A DNA stretch of 64,000 nucleotides. It comes from JAXMAO01 sp046350375 (GTDB lineage: Bacteria > Planctomycetota > Phycisphaerae > UBA1845 > UTPLA1). Made by a program: the position numbers and the translations under genes. The notes beneath the pieces were generated by a model. The model ran no database searches, was not told where the DNA came from, and saw nothing but the letters and a program-made list of their open reading frames with translations. The DNA is taken from the NCBI GenBank assembly GCA_046350375.1, contig JAXMAO010000007.1, positions 124,001-188,000 of the forward strand, given 5' to 3'. Shown piece by piece: positions 1 to 8,084 of this stretch (positions within the stretch are counted from its first letter, which is position 1; each line of letters opens with the position of its first letter).

Positions 1-2
1 CG

Positions 3-2177
3 TTTGCGCGGTCGGTGGTTCAGGCCAGGCCGGGCGACACCTACGACGAACGCGCCATCGAGGCCGACGTGACGCGGCTCATCAAGACCGGCCGGTTCGA
101 CGACGCGCGGGCCGAGCCGCAGATGCGCGGCGGTCAGGTGGCGATCGTCTTCCGGCTGGTCGAGCGACCGGTGATTGCGTCGGTCGAGCTGGTGGGCAAC
201 CGCAAGTTCAAGACGAAAGACCTGCTCGGCGAATCGGGGCTGGCGGCGGGTCAGCCGATCAGCGATTACGCGATCAAACAAGCCCAGGTGAACATCGAGC
301 GGAAGTACAAGGAAGCGGGCTACTACTACGCGGCGGTCGAGATCAGCCGGGCGCGGCTCGAGTCGGAACGGGTCGTGGAGCTTCAGATCCGCGAGGGGCC
401 GCGGGTGCGCGTGCGGCAGATCCGCTTCGAAGGCAATCACGGCTTCTCGGCGGCGCGGCTGAAGCAGCAGATCGAGACGCACACCTACATCTGGATTTTC
501 CGCACCGGCGAATATGACGACGAGCGGGCCGAGCGCGACGCCGCGGCCGTCCGCAACTTCTACCGCGACCAGGGCTATCTCGACGCGCGGGTCGGCCACA
601 AGCCCGAGTTCAGCAACGAGACTGACCTGACGCTCACCTTCACCATCGAAGAGGGCACGCGCTATTCGGTGAAGTCGATCACCTTCCAGGGCAACACGGT
701 CTTTTCGGCCGAAGACCTGGCCGGCGGAATGCGCCTGCGCTCGGAAGGGCTGTTTCTGGCCGAGAGCCTGCGGCAGGACGTGCGGGCGATCAACGACAAG
801 TATGGCGCCCAGGGCTACATCTACGCCGACGTGGCGACGAACTGGACCTATGCGAAGGAAGAGGGGTTCGTCGACCTGACGCTCACGATCAATGAGCGCG
901 GGCAGTTCCGCTTCGGGCGGATCGTGATCCGCGGGAACGCCGCGACGCAGGACAAGGTCGTGCGACGCGAGCTGCGCTTCTTCCCCGAAGAGCTGTACGA
1001 CCTGCCCGCGACGCGCGTGGCCGAGCGGCGGCTAGTCGAGACGCGGCTGTTCAACACGGCGCGGATCGAGCCGGTCGGCGAGCAGCCCGGCGTGCGCGAC
1101 GCACTGGTGCGCGTCGAAGAGGCCGAGACGACCAAGATTCTGTTCGGCGTCGGCGTGACGACCAACAACGGCCTGCTGGGCACGGTGACGATCGAAAACC
1201 GCAACTTCGACCTGTTCGACTGGCCGCGGAACGCGACCGAGTTCTTCAAGGGGCGGGCGTTCCACGGGGCGGGGCAGGTCTTCCGGCTGCAATTCGAGCC
1301 CGGCACCGAGCTGACGCGCGGCCGGATCGACTTCCGCGAGCCCTACCTGCTCGACCTCGACGTCGGCTTCGGCACGAGCCTCTACCTGTTCCAGCGCGAT
1401 CGGAAGGAGTGGGACGAGCGGCGCGTCGGCTTCAACGTGAGCTTCGATCGGCGGTTCCGCGAGGGGCTGCTGAAGAACTGGGCGGCGGAGGCGGCCTTCC
1501 GATTCGAGAATGTCAATATCGGCGGGCTGGATCGCTGGTCGCCGGACGAGGTCCGCCAGACGCGCGGCGACAACTTCCTCAGCACGGTCAAGGGCACGCT
1601 CGTCCGCGACACCACCGACAGCCTGTTCATGCCGACGCGCGGCAACCGGCTGAGCGTTTCCTACGAGCAGGCGTTCGGCGATTACTCGTTCGGCAAGATC
1701 ATCGGCGACGGGGCGCAGCACTTCACCCTGCTGACCGACTCGGTCAACCGCAAGCACATCCTCTCGCTGGGCGGCACGATCGGCCAGATCGTCGGCGACG
1801 CGCCGCCGTTCGAGCGCTTCTTCGGCGGCGGCATCGGGTCGATCCGCGGGTTCGAGTTCCGCGGCGTCAGCCCCCGCTCGGGCTGGCTGATGCGGGCGCG
1901 CGACCGCGTCGGCGGCGACTTCGAGCTGCTCGCCAACGCCGAGTACAGCTTCCCGCTGATCGGCGAGACGGTGCGCGGCGTGGCGTTTCTGGACATGGGG
2001 ACGATCGAGGAAGAGTTCGGCGTCCACGACTGGCGCGCCGCGGCCGGCCTGGGGGCGCGGATTTACTTCAAGCCGTTCGGGCCGATTCCGCTGGCGTTCG
2101 ACTTTGCCTTCCCGATCAGCTCGAACGGCGACGACGACGAGCAGGTCTTCAGCTTCTCGTTTGGGACGACGTTTTGA
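3..2177 (+). CDS. bamA: BamA/Omp85 outer-membrane assembly protein, 5' truncated
   Basis: Inserts beta-barrel proteins into the outer membrane (family knowledge). The reading frame is open to the left edge, and the first residues already lie inside a POTRA repeat (RPGDTYDERAIEADVTRL), so the GTG at 15 is probably not the true start. Several further POTRA repeats follow up to about residue 370, recognisable from the G-N-x-x-F/V strand pattern (LVGNRKF, FEGNHGF, FQGNTVF, IRGNAAT). The rest is a 16-strand-type barrel with the conserved loop-6 motif SIRGFEFRG and a terminal phenylalanine (FSFGTTF), the usual C-terminal signature of an outer-membrane protein. Its presence implies a diderm envelope. 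The family call is firm; BamA versus a paralogous Omp85 cannot be settled without the N-terminus. Confidence 0.93.
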   Translation, partial: FARSVVQARPGDTYDERAIEADVTRLIKTGRFDDARAEPQMRGGQVAIVFRLVERPVIASVELVGNRKFKTKDLLGESGLAAGQPISDYAIKQAQVNIERKYKEAGYYYAAVEISRARLESERVVELQIREGPRVRVRQIRFEGNHGFSAARLKQQIETHTYIWIFRTGEYDDERAERDAAAVRNFYRDQGYLDARVGHKPEFSNETDLTLTFTIEEGTRYSVKSITFQGNTVFSAEDLAGGMRLRSEGLFLAESLRQDVRAINDKYGAQGYIYADVATNWTYAKEEGFVDLTLTINERGQFRFGRIVIRGNAATQDKVVRRELRFFPEELYDLPATRVAERRLVETRLFNTARIEPVGEQPGVRDALVRVEEAETTKILFGVGVTTNNGLLGTVTIENRNFDLFDWPRNATEFFKGRAFHGAGQVFRLQFEPGTELTRGRIDFREPYLLDLDVGFGTSLYLFQRDRKEWDERRVGFNVSFDRRFREGLLKNWAAEAAFRFENVNIGGLDRWSPDEVRQTRGDNFLSTVKGTLVRDTTDSLFMPTRGNRLSVSYEQAFGDYSFGKIIGDGAQHFTLLTDSVNRKHILSLGGTIGQIVGDAPPFERFFGGGIGSIRGFEFRGVSPRSGWLMRARDRVGGDFELLANAEYSFPLIGETVRGVAFLDMGTIEEEFGVHDWRAAAGLGARIYFKPFGPIPLAFDFAFPISSNGDDDEQVFSFSFGTTF

Positions 2178-2305
2178 CGGGCGATCGAGGGGGCCAGTCC
2201 GCCCGGCCCCCGGGGTCTGTCGGCCGGTGACGCTGCCGGAAACCGGGAAATCCACGATTTCATTGACCCAAGATCGTCGCGGCGACCAACTAGTCTGGCA
2301 CAGCG

Positions 2306-2845
2306 ATGTGCACGCCGCCTGCAACTGACCGCGATTCGTTCTTCGCCCCGGCCTTGGAGAGCCAGCGGTCGCTCCTGATGCGGATTATTCGCAGTTGCGT
2401 CTTCGATCGGGCGCTACACGAAGATGCGTTTCAGGAGATCTGTCATGCCATCTGGCATGCGCGGGCCGATTACGACCGGACCCGACCCTTTCAGCCGTGG
2501 CTTTTCGGCGTGGCGCGGCGGGTTCTAGCCGATTACTGCCGCAGGCAGCGGCGCCACTCGGCCGTCATGGTGCTCGATCCGCAGCACGTCGATGCGACGC
2601 TGGCGGCGGTCCACGAGCTGGGTCCGGCGGCGGCGGTCGAGCATCGGGAGCTCGTCGGGTTCTTGCGCGACTGTCTGAGCCGGCTACCGCCGGAGCGGCT
2701 GGCGGCCGTCTACCGCTTCTACTTTCTGGAAGAATCGAGCGCCGAAGTGGCGGCTTCACTTTGCCGCACGGACGAGGCTGTACGCAGTGACCTGCGCCGC
2801 GCGCGAGCCGCGTTGAAGGCGTGTATCCAACGGAAGCTGCGCTGA
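2306..2845 (+). CDS. ECF-like sigma-70 family RNA polymerase sigma factor
   Basis: Probable specialised sigma factor of 179 aa. Region 2 is recognisable around residues 22-75 (AFQEICHAIWHARADYD, then FQPWLFGVARRVLADYCRR, the helix pattern that binds core enzyme and the -10 element). Region 4 lies around residues 115-170 (CLSRLPPERLAAVYRFYFLEE, then a helix-turn-helix ending in RRARAALKACI). The size and the two-domain layout fit the extracytoplasmic-function class seen in planctomycetes. The ATG at 2306 is the first in frame. The next gene starts 12 nt after the stop and encodes a single-pass membrane protein, the usual arrangement of a sigma factor and its membrane-tethered partner. The signal it responds to is unknown. 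Confidence 0.88.
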   Translation: MCTPPATDRDSFFAPALESQRSLLMRIIRSCVFDRALHEDAFQEICHAIWHARADYDRTRPFQPWLFGVARRVLADYCRRQRRHSAVMVLDPQHVDATLAAVHELGPAAAVEHRELVGFLRDCLSRLPPERLAAVYRFYFLEESSAEVAASLCRTDEAVRSDLRRARAALKACIQRKLR

Positions 2846-2856
2846 GGAGCGATACT

Positions 2857-4416
2857 ATGCCATCCCCCCTTGAGTCCCAGGCATCGCGCTTCTCGGGTGA
2901 GCCCTTCGACGCGGTGCAGTGCGCGATGCACGGACTGCTCGAGACGTATTTCGATGAGCTGACGCCGGACGAGGCGGCCGCACTGGCGGACCAAGTCGCC
3001 GCGGCGCCGGCGGGCGCGGCGCGCCGGTCGCGGTTGCGGCGGATGTGGCGCCGGACGGCGATCAGCGCGATCGCAGCGCTTCTGCTGCTGGCGGCCGTCT
3101 ATCACTGGCACGCGACACCCACGGCGGTTGCATCCAGCCGGGCTCTTGAAGATGCAGCCGCAGTCGACACGATCTGGCTGTTGCAGATGGCCTACCGTGA
3201 CTTCCCCGAGCCGTCGAGCACGGACGAGCTGCAGCGTCGCGGATCGGCGGTGGAGCTGGCGCATCTGCGTCGCGACCTGGGGCTGGCCGTAGTCGCGGCT
3301 AACCCGACCATGCCGATGTCCGAAGTCCACCGCGTCATGGCCGACTGGCAGGACTACTACTGTGGACTGCGCGACCTGGGCGACCGCGCGTCGGCGCTTC
3401 GCGATATCATGGCGGCAATTCGCTACAGTCGATGCAACCCGACGAGGCAGGCGATTGGGCTCTACCCGCAAATCTTCCTGGACGGCCTGGGGCGATGCCA
3501 CGCCGCATTCGGCGAGCTCGACGCCGCCGAGGCGGCATTTGAAGAGTCACTGGCGGTGCGGCGGGCCGGCGAGCGAGTTGCCGGCGATCCGCACCATCGC
3601 GACGCGGGCTACGAGGGCGACCTGGCCAACGCGCTGGTTCCTTGTTACATGCAACTGGCACTGATCAGTCTCTCGCGAGGCGAGTTGGCCCAGGCCTGCG
3701 AGTGTCAGAATCGCGCCGAGCGTGCGTGGACCCAACGCTTGCGGACGATCTGCGAACTGAAGGGCATCGCGGTCGCACCGTCGGCGGGGCTATGGGAGAC
3801 GTGGCAGGCATTGCCATTCGAGTTCAGCCAGCCGTTCCGCACGGAGACTGGACGCGATCCGGCCGCGCTGCTGAAGGTCTATCCGCTCTATCGTCCGGGA
3901 GCCGACACCTGCACGCTGATGCGCGCGATTCTGTACCACGCGGCGCGCCTCGCGCAGGCGGCGGGACGGCGCGCGGACGCACGCGAATCGCTGGAGCGGG
4001 CCGAGACGATTCAAGATTTCCCGCTCCAGGACGAGTTGCGGCTGGCGTTTGGCATTCCGATTGAGCTGGCGCGGCTGGACTTGATGGCCGGCGACCTGCC
4101 ATCGGCCGAGGAGCATTTGCGCCGTGCGCGGCAGTGGGCCGGCGCGGCGTGGGCGGGCGGGGCCGCGATTGTGCCGGTGAACCAGGCACCGCTTCCGCCG
4201 GTTCGGGTATTGGAGCTGGAGATCCTCGAAGCGCTGGTGGCCCGGGGAAGGAACCCGGGCGATCGCACGGTCGCGGATCGAATGGCGCGTTCTCTGGGGG
4301 CGCTGGAGACCCTGACCGGGGACCTGCCGGAATCGCAGCGGGTGGAAGTGCAGCGCTCGATGGCGCGTTGGCGCGACGCGGTGAGCGTGGACGCGGTGGC
4401 AAACAACATTCCCTAG
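2857..4416 (+). CDS. Single-pass membrane protein with TPR-like repeats, possible anti-sigma partner
   Basis: About 519 aa. The ATG at 2857 is chosen because GAGGAG lies about 8 nt upstream; an in-frame ATG at 2821 would overlap the sigma factor gene. Residues 1-60 are soluble and acidic (LLETYFDELTPDEAAALADQ), recalling the short cytoplasmic segment of planctomycete anti-sigma proteins. An arginine-rich stretch and one hydrophobic helix follow (AISAIAALLLLAAVYHW). The long C-terminal part is helical with TPR-like pairs (for example LDAAEAAFEESLAVRRAGE, LARLDLMAGDLPSAEEHLRRA) and would lie outside the membrane. No classic zinc anti-sigma HxxxCxxC motif is visible, so the anti-sigma role is inferred from position only. 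Confidence 0.72.
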   Translation: MPSPLESQASRFSGEPFDAVQCAMHGLLETYFDELTPDEAAALADQVAAAPAGAARRSRLRRMWRRTAISAIAALLLLAAVYHWHATPTAVASSRALEDAAAVDTIWLLQMAYRDFPEPSSTDELQRRGSAVELAHLRRDLGLAVVAANPTMPMSEVHRVMADWQDYYCGLRDLGDRASALRDIMAAIRYSRCNPTRQAIGLYPQIFLDGLGRCHAAFGELDAAEAAFEESLAVRRAGERVAGDPHHRDAGYEGDLANALVPCYMQLALISLSRGELAQACECQNRAERAWTQRLRTICELKGIAVAPSAGLWETWQALPFEFSQPFRTETGRDPAALLKVYPLYRPGADTCTLMRAILYHAARLAQAAGRRADARESLERAETIQDFPLQDELRLAFGIPIELARLDLMAGDLPSAEEHLRRARQWAGAAWAGGAAIVPVNQAPLPPVRVLELEILEALVARGRNPGDRTVADRMARSLGALETLTGDLPESQRVEVQRSMARWRDAVSVDAVANNIP

Positions 4417-4442
4417 CGAGGGTGGAAGAAAGGCGGCATGCG

Positions 4443-6035
4443 ATGAGCGCGCGGTGTTCTACGATGATTAGAGTCTATTGTACGCTCTCTATTATTATTC
4501 TATGTTATTGTGGTCGTGCGGCGCGTGGTGATTGCGCGACCGTCGGGCTGAGCCTGTCGTCGGTGACGGGCTGTCCGACCGGCGGTGTCGCCCGCGGCTC
4601 GTATTTGAACGGAACGGTCGCAGGTAGTTGGTGGAACTCGACCGGCTACCCGAACTCGCTGCTGCGGGCGGTCGTGGGCTTTCGCGATCCAACGACCGGC
4701 GCCTGGACTGGCCCGGAGCCGGTGGACCTCGGGCTGTTGGAAAACCCGACCTCTTGCTCGCCGGGCACGCCGTTCGGCAGCGCCTCGTGGGGCATTGCCG
4801 CGCCGAGCGCAGTCGGCACATTTGCACTGTGGATCTATGTCGCAGAGGCCGTCGATGCCAGCGGGGCGATCGCCGACTTCAAGGCTCACATCCGGACCGG
4901 CGAGGCGGATCGCGAGAAGCGGCTGTGTGCAACCGTGCAGGTTGGATCGGGTAGTGGTGGTGGCGGCGGGACGGGCGGAGGCACGGGCGGCGGAACCGAT
5001 GGGGGCGGAACGTCAGGCGGCGGGCCGAATGACGATCCGTCCCCGATCGGAACGGCCGGCGGACTGTGCGGCAACGGTCTGTGTGGGGTCACAATCCTCC
5101 AAAGCTCGTTTGTCTCAGTAGTGGCCGTCATGGCTCTGCGCTCTCGTGCCCGGCGCCGCACCCGACATCTGGTACCCGGCAATTTGCGTCGAAGGGGCGC
5201 GACCGCAAGTCGGATTGCGGCGCTCGCTCTCGCCATCGTCACGTGCGCCGGTGTATCCTGCTTGGACACGCGCCCGATTGGCCTGCCCGCGCCGGCTGCA
5301 CCCATCATCTCTCCCGCTGGCGGGACCCATCAAGGTCCAGTCACAGTCACGATATCCTCGGAGACGCACGGCGCGTGGATCTACTACACAGTAGACGGAT
5401 GGGACCCACTTGCCGACGACCCCGACGCGAATCTGCATCGATATGCATATGCACACCCGTTCACGGTCCACCAGACGACGACGATCAAGGCCCGGTCCTA
5501 CATACCTGGGGGAATGAGCAGTTCACTCACTGCTGCGACTCTCATTGTCTCGTCCAGCCCGGGTGGTGGCGGGGGCGAAGGAGACAGCCCCACCCCACCC
5601 CCGTCACCTGCGAATGACCATTGTGCGGATGCCGTCACGCTGACGGCCTACTACGAGTTTGAGAATAGAGACGACACGCGGAGTGGCACGCTCATCGGCG
5701 CGACGGCAGACTTCGTCGGGCCGCCCGAGGCCTGCAACGGCTCCGAAGATGTCTGGTACGAGTTTCAGGCCCGTCCGCTGCCGAATGAACCCGGCTATCG
5801 GCCGACTTGCAGTATTGGCATCTGGGAAAATACCTGCGGCATCGGCGTATCGTTGTTTGAGAAGTCCGGATCATGCGCCGGCCGGCGGATTCACTGTGTC
5901 ATCGACAACAGGGCGCCATCTGTGGTCATTCTCGCGCCCGCCGTGCAACTGGATGTTGGGCGTCGGTACCTCGTGCGTGTCGCAAATACGTACGGTTCGC
6001 CCGGCACATTCAAGATCTCAATTGCACTTGACTGA
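4443..6035 (+). CDS. Composite secreted protein: Gly-rich module with internal sorting-like tail, then lipoprotein-like signal, CHB_HEX_C domain and C-terminal module
   Basis: The start is placed at the ATG at 4443 (or 4464, MIRVYCTLSIIILCYC), which gives a signal peptide; the frame is open further upstream only by overlap with the previous gene. The N-terminal half ends in a glycine-rich linker, a Cys-Gly cluster (GGLCGNGLCG), a hydrophobic helix and an Arg-rich tail near 5050-5165, like a tripartite C-terminal sorting signal. Without a stop, the frame continues into a second hydrophobic segment ending in CAGVSC near 5260, like a lipoprotein signal. Next comes a chitobiase/hexosaminidase C-terminal-like domain (WIYYTVDGWDP ... 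TTIKARSY) and then a module starting NDHCADAVTL, related to those in the giant gene at 47447. It may be two genes fused in frame; a separate start at ATG 5130 is possible. Confidence 0.62.
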   Translation: MSARCSTMIRVYCTLSIIILCYCGRAARGDCATVGLSLSSVTGCPTGGVARGSYLNGTVAGSWWNSTGYPNSLLRAVVGFRDPTTGAWTGPEPVDLGLLENPTSCSPGTPFGSASWGIAAPSAVGTFALWIYVAEAVDASGAIADFKAHIRTGEADREKRLCATVQVGSGSGGGGGTGGGTGGGTDGGGTSGGGPNDDPSPIGTAGGLCGNGLCGVTILQSSFVSVVAVMALRSRARRRTRHLVPGNLRRRGATASRIAALALAIVTCAGVSCLDTRPIGLPAPAAPIISPAGGTHQGPVTVTISSETHGAWIYYTVDGWDPLADDPDANLHRYAYAHPFTVHQTTTIKARSYIPGGMSSSLTAATLIVSSSPGGGGGEGDSPTPPPSPANDHCADAVTLTAYYEFENRDDTRSGTLIGATADFVGPPEACNGSEDVWYEFQARPLPNEPGYRPTCSIGIWENTCGIGVSLFEKSGSCAGRRIHCVIDNRAPSVVILAPAVQLDVGRRYLVRVANTYGSPGTFKISIALD

Positions 6036-6169
6036 CGTCGTGGGAGTGAAGAAACGGCGTCCAGTTCTGATCCATCGCCGGGCACAGTAGATTCCGACCG
6101 CGACCCTGCCAGCCAACGCCCCGCTCGACTTCCCGCGTCGGGGTACGACAAGGCGCTGCCGTATCGCGG

Positions 6170-6283
6170 CCGCACGGCAAAGCTGGAGCTTTGCCCTACC
6201 CATGGCGCACGGCAAAGCTAGAGCTTTGCCCTACTCGGAAGAAAGAACATTGGCCGATCCGAAAAAACGAATCGGACGCGACG
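6170..6283. repeat. Interspersed palindromic repeat, copy 1, with two hairpins
   Basis: Two near-identical perfect hairpins lie in tandem at 6176-6195 and 6211-6230, each with 9-bp arms GGCAAAGCT/AGCTTTGCC around a 2-nt centre (GG or AG). The sequence on to 6283 matches, in opposite orientation, the segment around 30890-30985. Shared elements include the hairpin, the GAAAGAA tract and the GTCGGACGCGATG-like end. It lies in the convergent gap between the surface protein gene and the selenoprotein gene, right after the latter's stop. It could act as a terminator or be a REP/MITE-like element. Confidence 0.75.
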
Positions 6284-6526
6284 CTAGCCCGCCAGAATCT
6301 TCTTCTCAATCAGCCCGATCACCTCGCGATATTGCGGGAATCGCCCGGTGTCGTGCTTGCTGTAGAGGCGCTCGCCGTCGACCACCACGTCGAAAATTCC
6401 GCCGCTGCCCTGGATGAGCTCACAGCTGACGCGCGGCTTTCCGAAGTGGGCCTCCAATTCGGCCACCAGACCGGTGGCCTGCGGGGTGTAGTTTCACTGC
6501 ACGCAATAGGTGATCTGCACTTTCAT
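6284..6526 (-). CDS. SelW/Rdx-family selenoprotein with in-frame UGA (CxxU)
   Basis: An 80-residue protein of the SelT/SelW/SelH (Rdx) family: thioredoxin-like fold, small redox protein of unsettled substrate. Read from the ATG at 6526 it begins MKVQITYCVQ, then UGA (6496-6494), then NYTPQATGLVAELEAHFG. C8-V-Q-U11 occupies exactly the CxxC/CxxU site of the family, and the rest (CELIQGSGGIFDVVVDGE, then LYSKHDTGRFPQY) carries the conserved GxGGxFDV and F-P motifs. A purine-rich AGGGAG lies upstream of the ATG. A gene finder that treats UGA as stop would split it or call only the C-terminal 60 residues. A hairpin suited to a SECIS follows the UGA. It is divergent from ugd, with about 200 nt between. 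Translation as a selenoprotein is an inference; the selenocysteine genes are not in this window. Confidence 0.87.
6461..6479 (-). promoter_or_regulatory. Candidate bacterial SECIS hairpin of the SelW-like gene
   Basis: On the coding strand a perfect 7-bp stem with a 5-nt loop, GGCCACC-GGUCU-GGUGGCC, begins 14 nt after the UGA, with its first loop G at +22. Bacterial SECIS elements sit directly downstream of the UGA inside the coding region and need a G at the start of the apical loop. As I recall, GGUCU is the loop of the E. coli fdhF element bound by SelB. The hairpin is seen; its function is inferred. Confidence 0.78.
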
Positions 6527-6724
6527 GTCGCTTGGCTCCCTGCCGAATCGGCTGCCGGCAGCGTAGTCGTCATCGGCCGATCGGGCAACCGCGGCCCGGT
6601 CATCGCGGCCCGGCGTTGCGACGCCCGGGCGCGCATCGGCCATGCGACTGGAGACCGCTCCGCGGCCGATACATAATAGCGCCGCCCTCGCGCGGGCAGC
6701 CAGGGTCCAGCAGCGGAGCGAGTC

Positions 6725-8047
6725 ATGCGCCTCGGCGTCGTCGGCACGGGCTATGTCGGACTGGTGACGGGCGTCTGCTTTGCCGACACCGGGAACACCG
6801 TGGTCTGCGCAGACATCGACGCGGCGAAGGTGGCCCAGCTTTCGCGCGGCGAGGCGCCCATCTACGAGCCGGGGCTGGCCGACATGCTCCGCGCCAACCT
6901 GGCGGCCGGGCGGATTCAATTCACGACGAACCTCGCCGACGCGGTGCAGCCGGCCGAGGTGGTCTTCATCGCCGTCGGCACCCCGCCGCAGCGCGACGGC
7001 TCGGCCGATCTGAGCGCGGTCGAGGCCACGGCGCGGCAGATCGCCCAGCACGCCCTGCATGACCTGGTGGTGGTGACGAAGTCGACCGTGCCGGTGGGCA
7101 CCGGCGAGCGGCTCGAAAAGCTGATGGCCGGGCTGTCGCGGCACCGTCTGACGGTGGCGAGCAATCCCGAGTTTCTGAAGGAAGGCTCGGCGGTCGACGA
7201 CTTCCTGCGGCCGGACCGGGTGGTGATCGGCGTCGAGCAGGCCGACGGACCGGCCGCGGCGACGCTGCGCGAGCTGTATGAGCCGTTCGTGCGGAACAAG
7301 CGGCCGATCCTGGTGGTGCGGCGGGCGGCGGCCGAGATGATCAAGTACGCGGCCAACTGCTATCTGGCGACGCGGATCAGCTTCATCAACCAGGTGGCCG
7401 AGCTGTGCGGCGCGCTGGGGGTGGACGTGGACCAGGTGCGCCTGGGCATCGGCTACGACGAGCGGATCGGGTTCCAGTTTCTCTACCCGGGCATCGGCTA
7501 CGGCGGAAGCTGCTTTCCGAAAGACATTCCGGCGATGATCCACGTCGGCGAGCAGGCCGGCGTGCGGGCCACCATTCTGGGTGCGGTTCACGAGGTGAAC
7601 CAGCGGCAGCCGATGCTGCTGTTCTCGGCGGCGCGCGGTCACTTTGGCGACCGACTGCGCGGGCTGACCTTCACGGTGTGGGGGCTGGCGTTCAAGCCCA
7701 AGACGGACGACATCCGCGAGGCGCCGGCGCTGCGGCTGATTGACGCGCTGCTCGAGGCGGGCGCGGCGGTGCGCGCCCACGATCCGAAGGCGCTCGGCCA
7801 GGCGCGGGCGGTCTATCGCGAGCGGATCACCTATTTCGAGGACGCCTACGAGGCGCTTCGCGGGGCCGACGGGCTGTTTGTCTGCACCGAGTGGAACGAG
7901 TTCCGCTCGCCCGATTTCTCGCGGATGCAGACGCTGCTGGCCAAGCCGGTCATCTTCGACGGGCGAAACGTCTATTCCGCCGAGCAGATGCGGCGGCACG
8001 GGTTCGACTATTACTCGATCGGCCGGCCGCCGGTGCGGCGCAACTGA
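6725..8047 (+). CDS. ugd: UDP-glucose 6-dehydrogenase (UDP-Glc/GDP-Man dehydrogenase family)
   Basis: Oxidises UDP-glucose to UDP-glucuronate with two NAD+, supplying uronic acids for surface polysaccharide. The 440-residue length is typical. It has the N-terminal Rossmann motif GVVGTGYVGLVTG, the second-domain K207 and N211 of IKYAANCYLATRISF, and the catalytic cysteine C263 in YGGSCFPKD. The C-terminal UDP-binding domain (WGLAFKPKTDDIREAP) is complete. The related GDP-mannose dehydrogenase has the same layout, so the nucleotide sugar is not proven. It appears monocistronic: it is divergent from the SelW-like gene and convergent with the AsmA-like gene, with a GC-rich hairpin after its stop. 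Confidence 0.92.
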   Translation: MRLGVVGTGYVGLVTGVCFADTGNTVVCADIDAAKVAQLSRGEAPIYEPGLADMLRANLAAGRIQFTTNLADAVQPAEVVFIAVGTPPQRDGSADLSAVEATARQIAQHALHDLVVVTKSTVPVGTGERLEKLMAGLSRHRLTVASNPEFLKEGSAVDDFLRPDRVVIGVEQADGPAAATLRELYEPFVRNKRPILVVRRAAAEMIKYAANCYLATRISFINQVAELCGALGVDVDQVRLGIGYDERIGFQFLYPGIGYGGSCFPKDIPAMIHVGEQAGVRATILGAVHEVNQRQPMLLFSAARGHFGDRLRGLTFTVWGLAFKPKTDDIREAPALRLIDALLEAGAAVRAHDPKALGQARAVYRERITYFEDAYEALRGADGLFVCTEWNEFRSPDFSRMQTLLAKPVIFDGRNVYSAEQMRRHGFDYYSIGRPPVRRN

Positions 8048-8050
8048 AAC

Positions 8051-8078
8051 CCGGCGGCGCGACGCGGGGCGCCGCCGG
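8051..8078. terminator. GC-rich hairpin between convergent genes
   Basis: A perfect 10-bp stem, CCGGCGGCGC/GCGCCGCCGG, with an 8-nt loop fills the 37-nt gap between the convergent stops of ugd and the AsmA-like gene. There is no T tract on either side, so it is a likely bidirectional transcription barrier and not a textbook intrinsic terminator. Confidence 0.5.
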
Positions 8079-8084
8079 CCCTGC

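Noticed and set aside
2200..2300. Promoter boxes before the sigma factor gene (TTGACC near 2262)
   Set aside because: The best -10 candidate is more than 20 nt away, so spacing is wrong; an ECF-type motif could not be confirmed.
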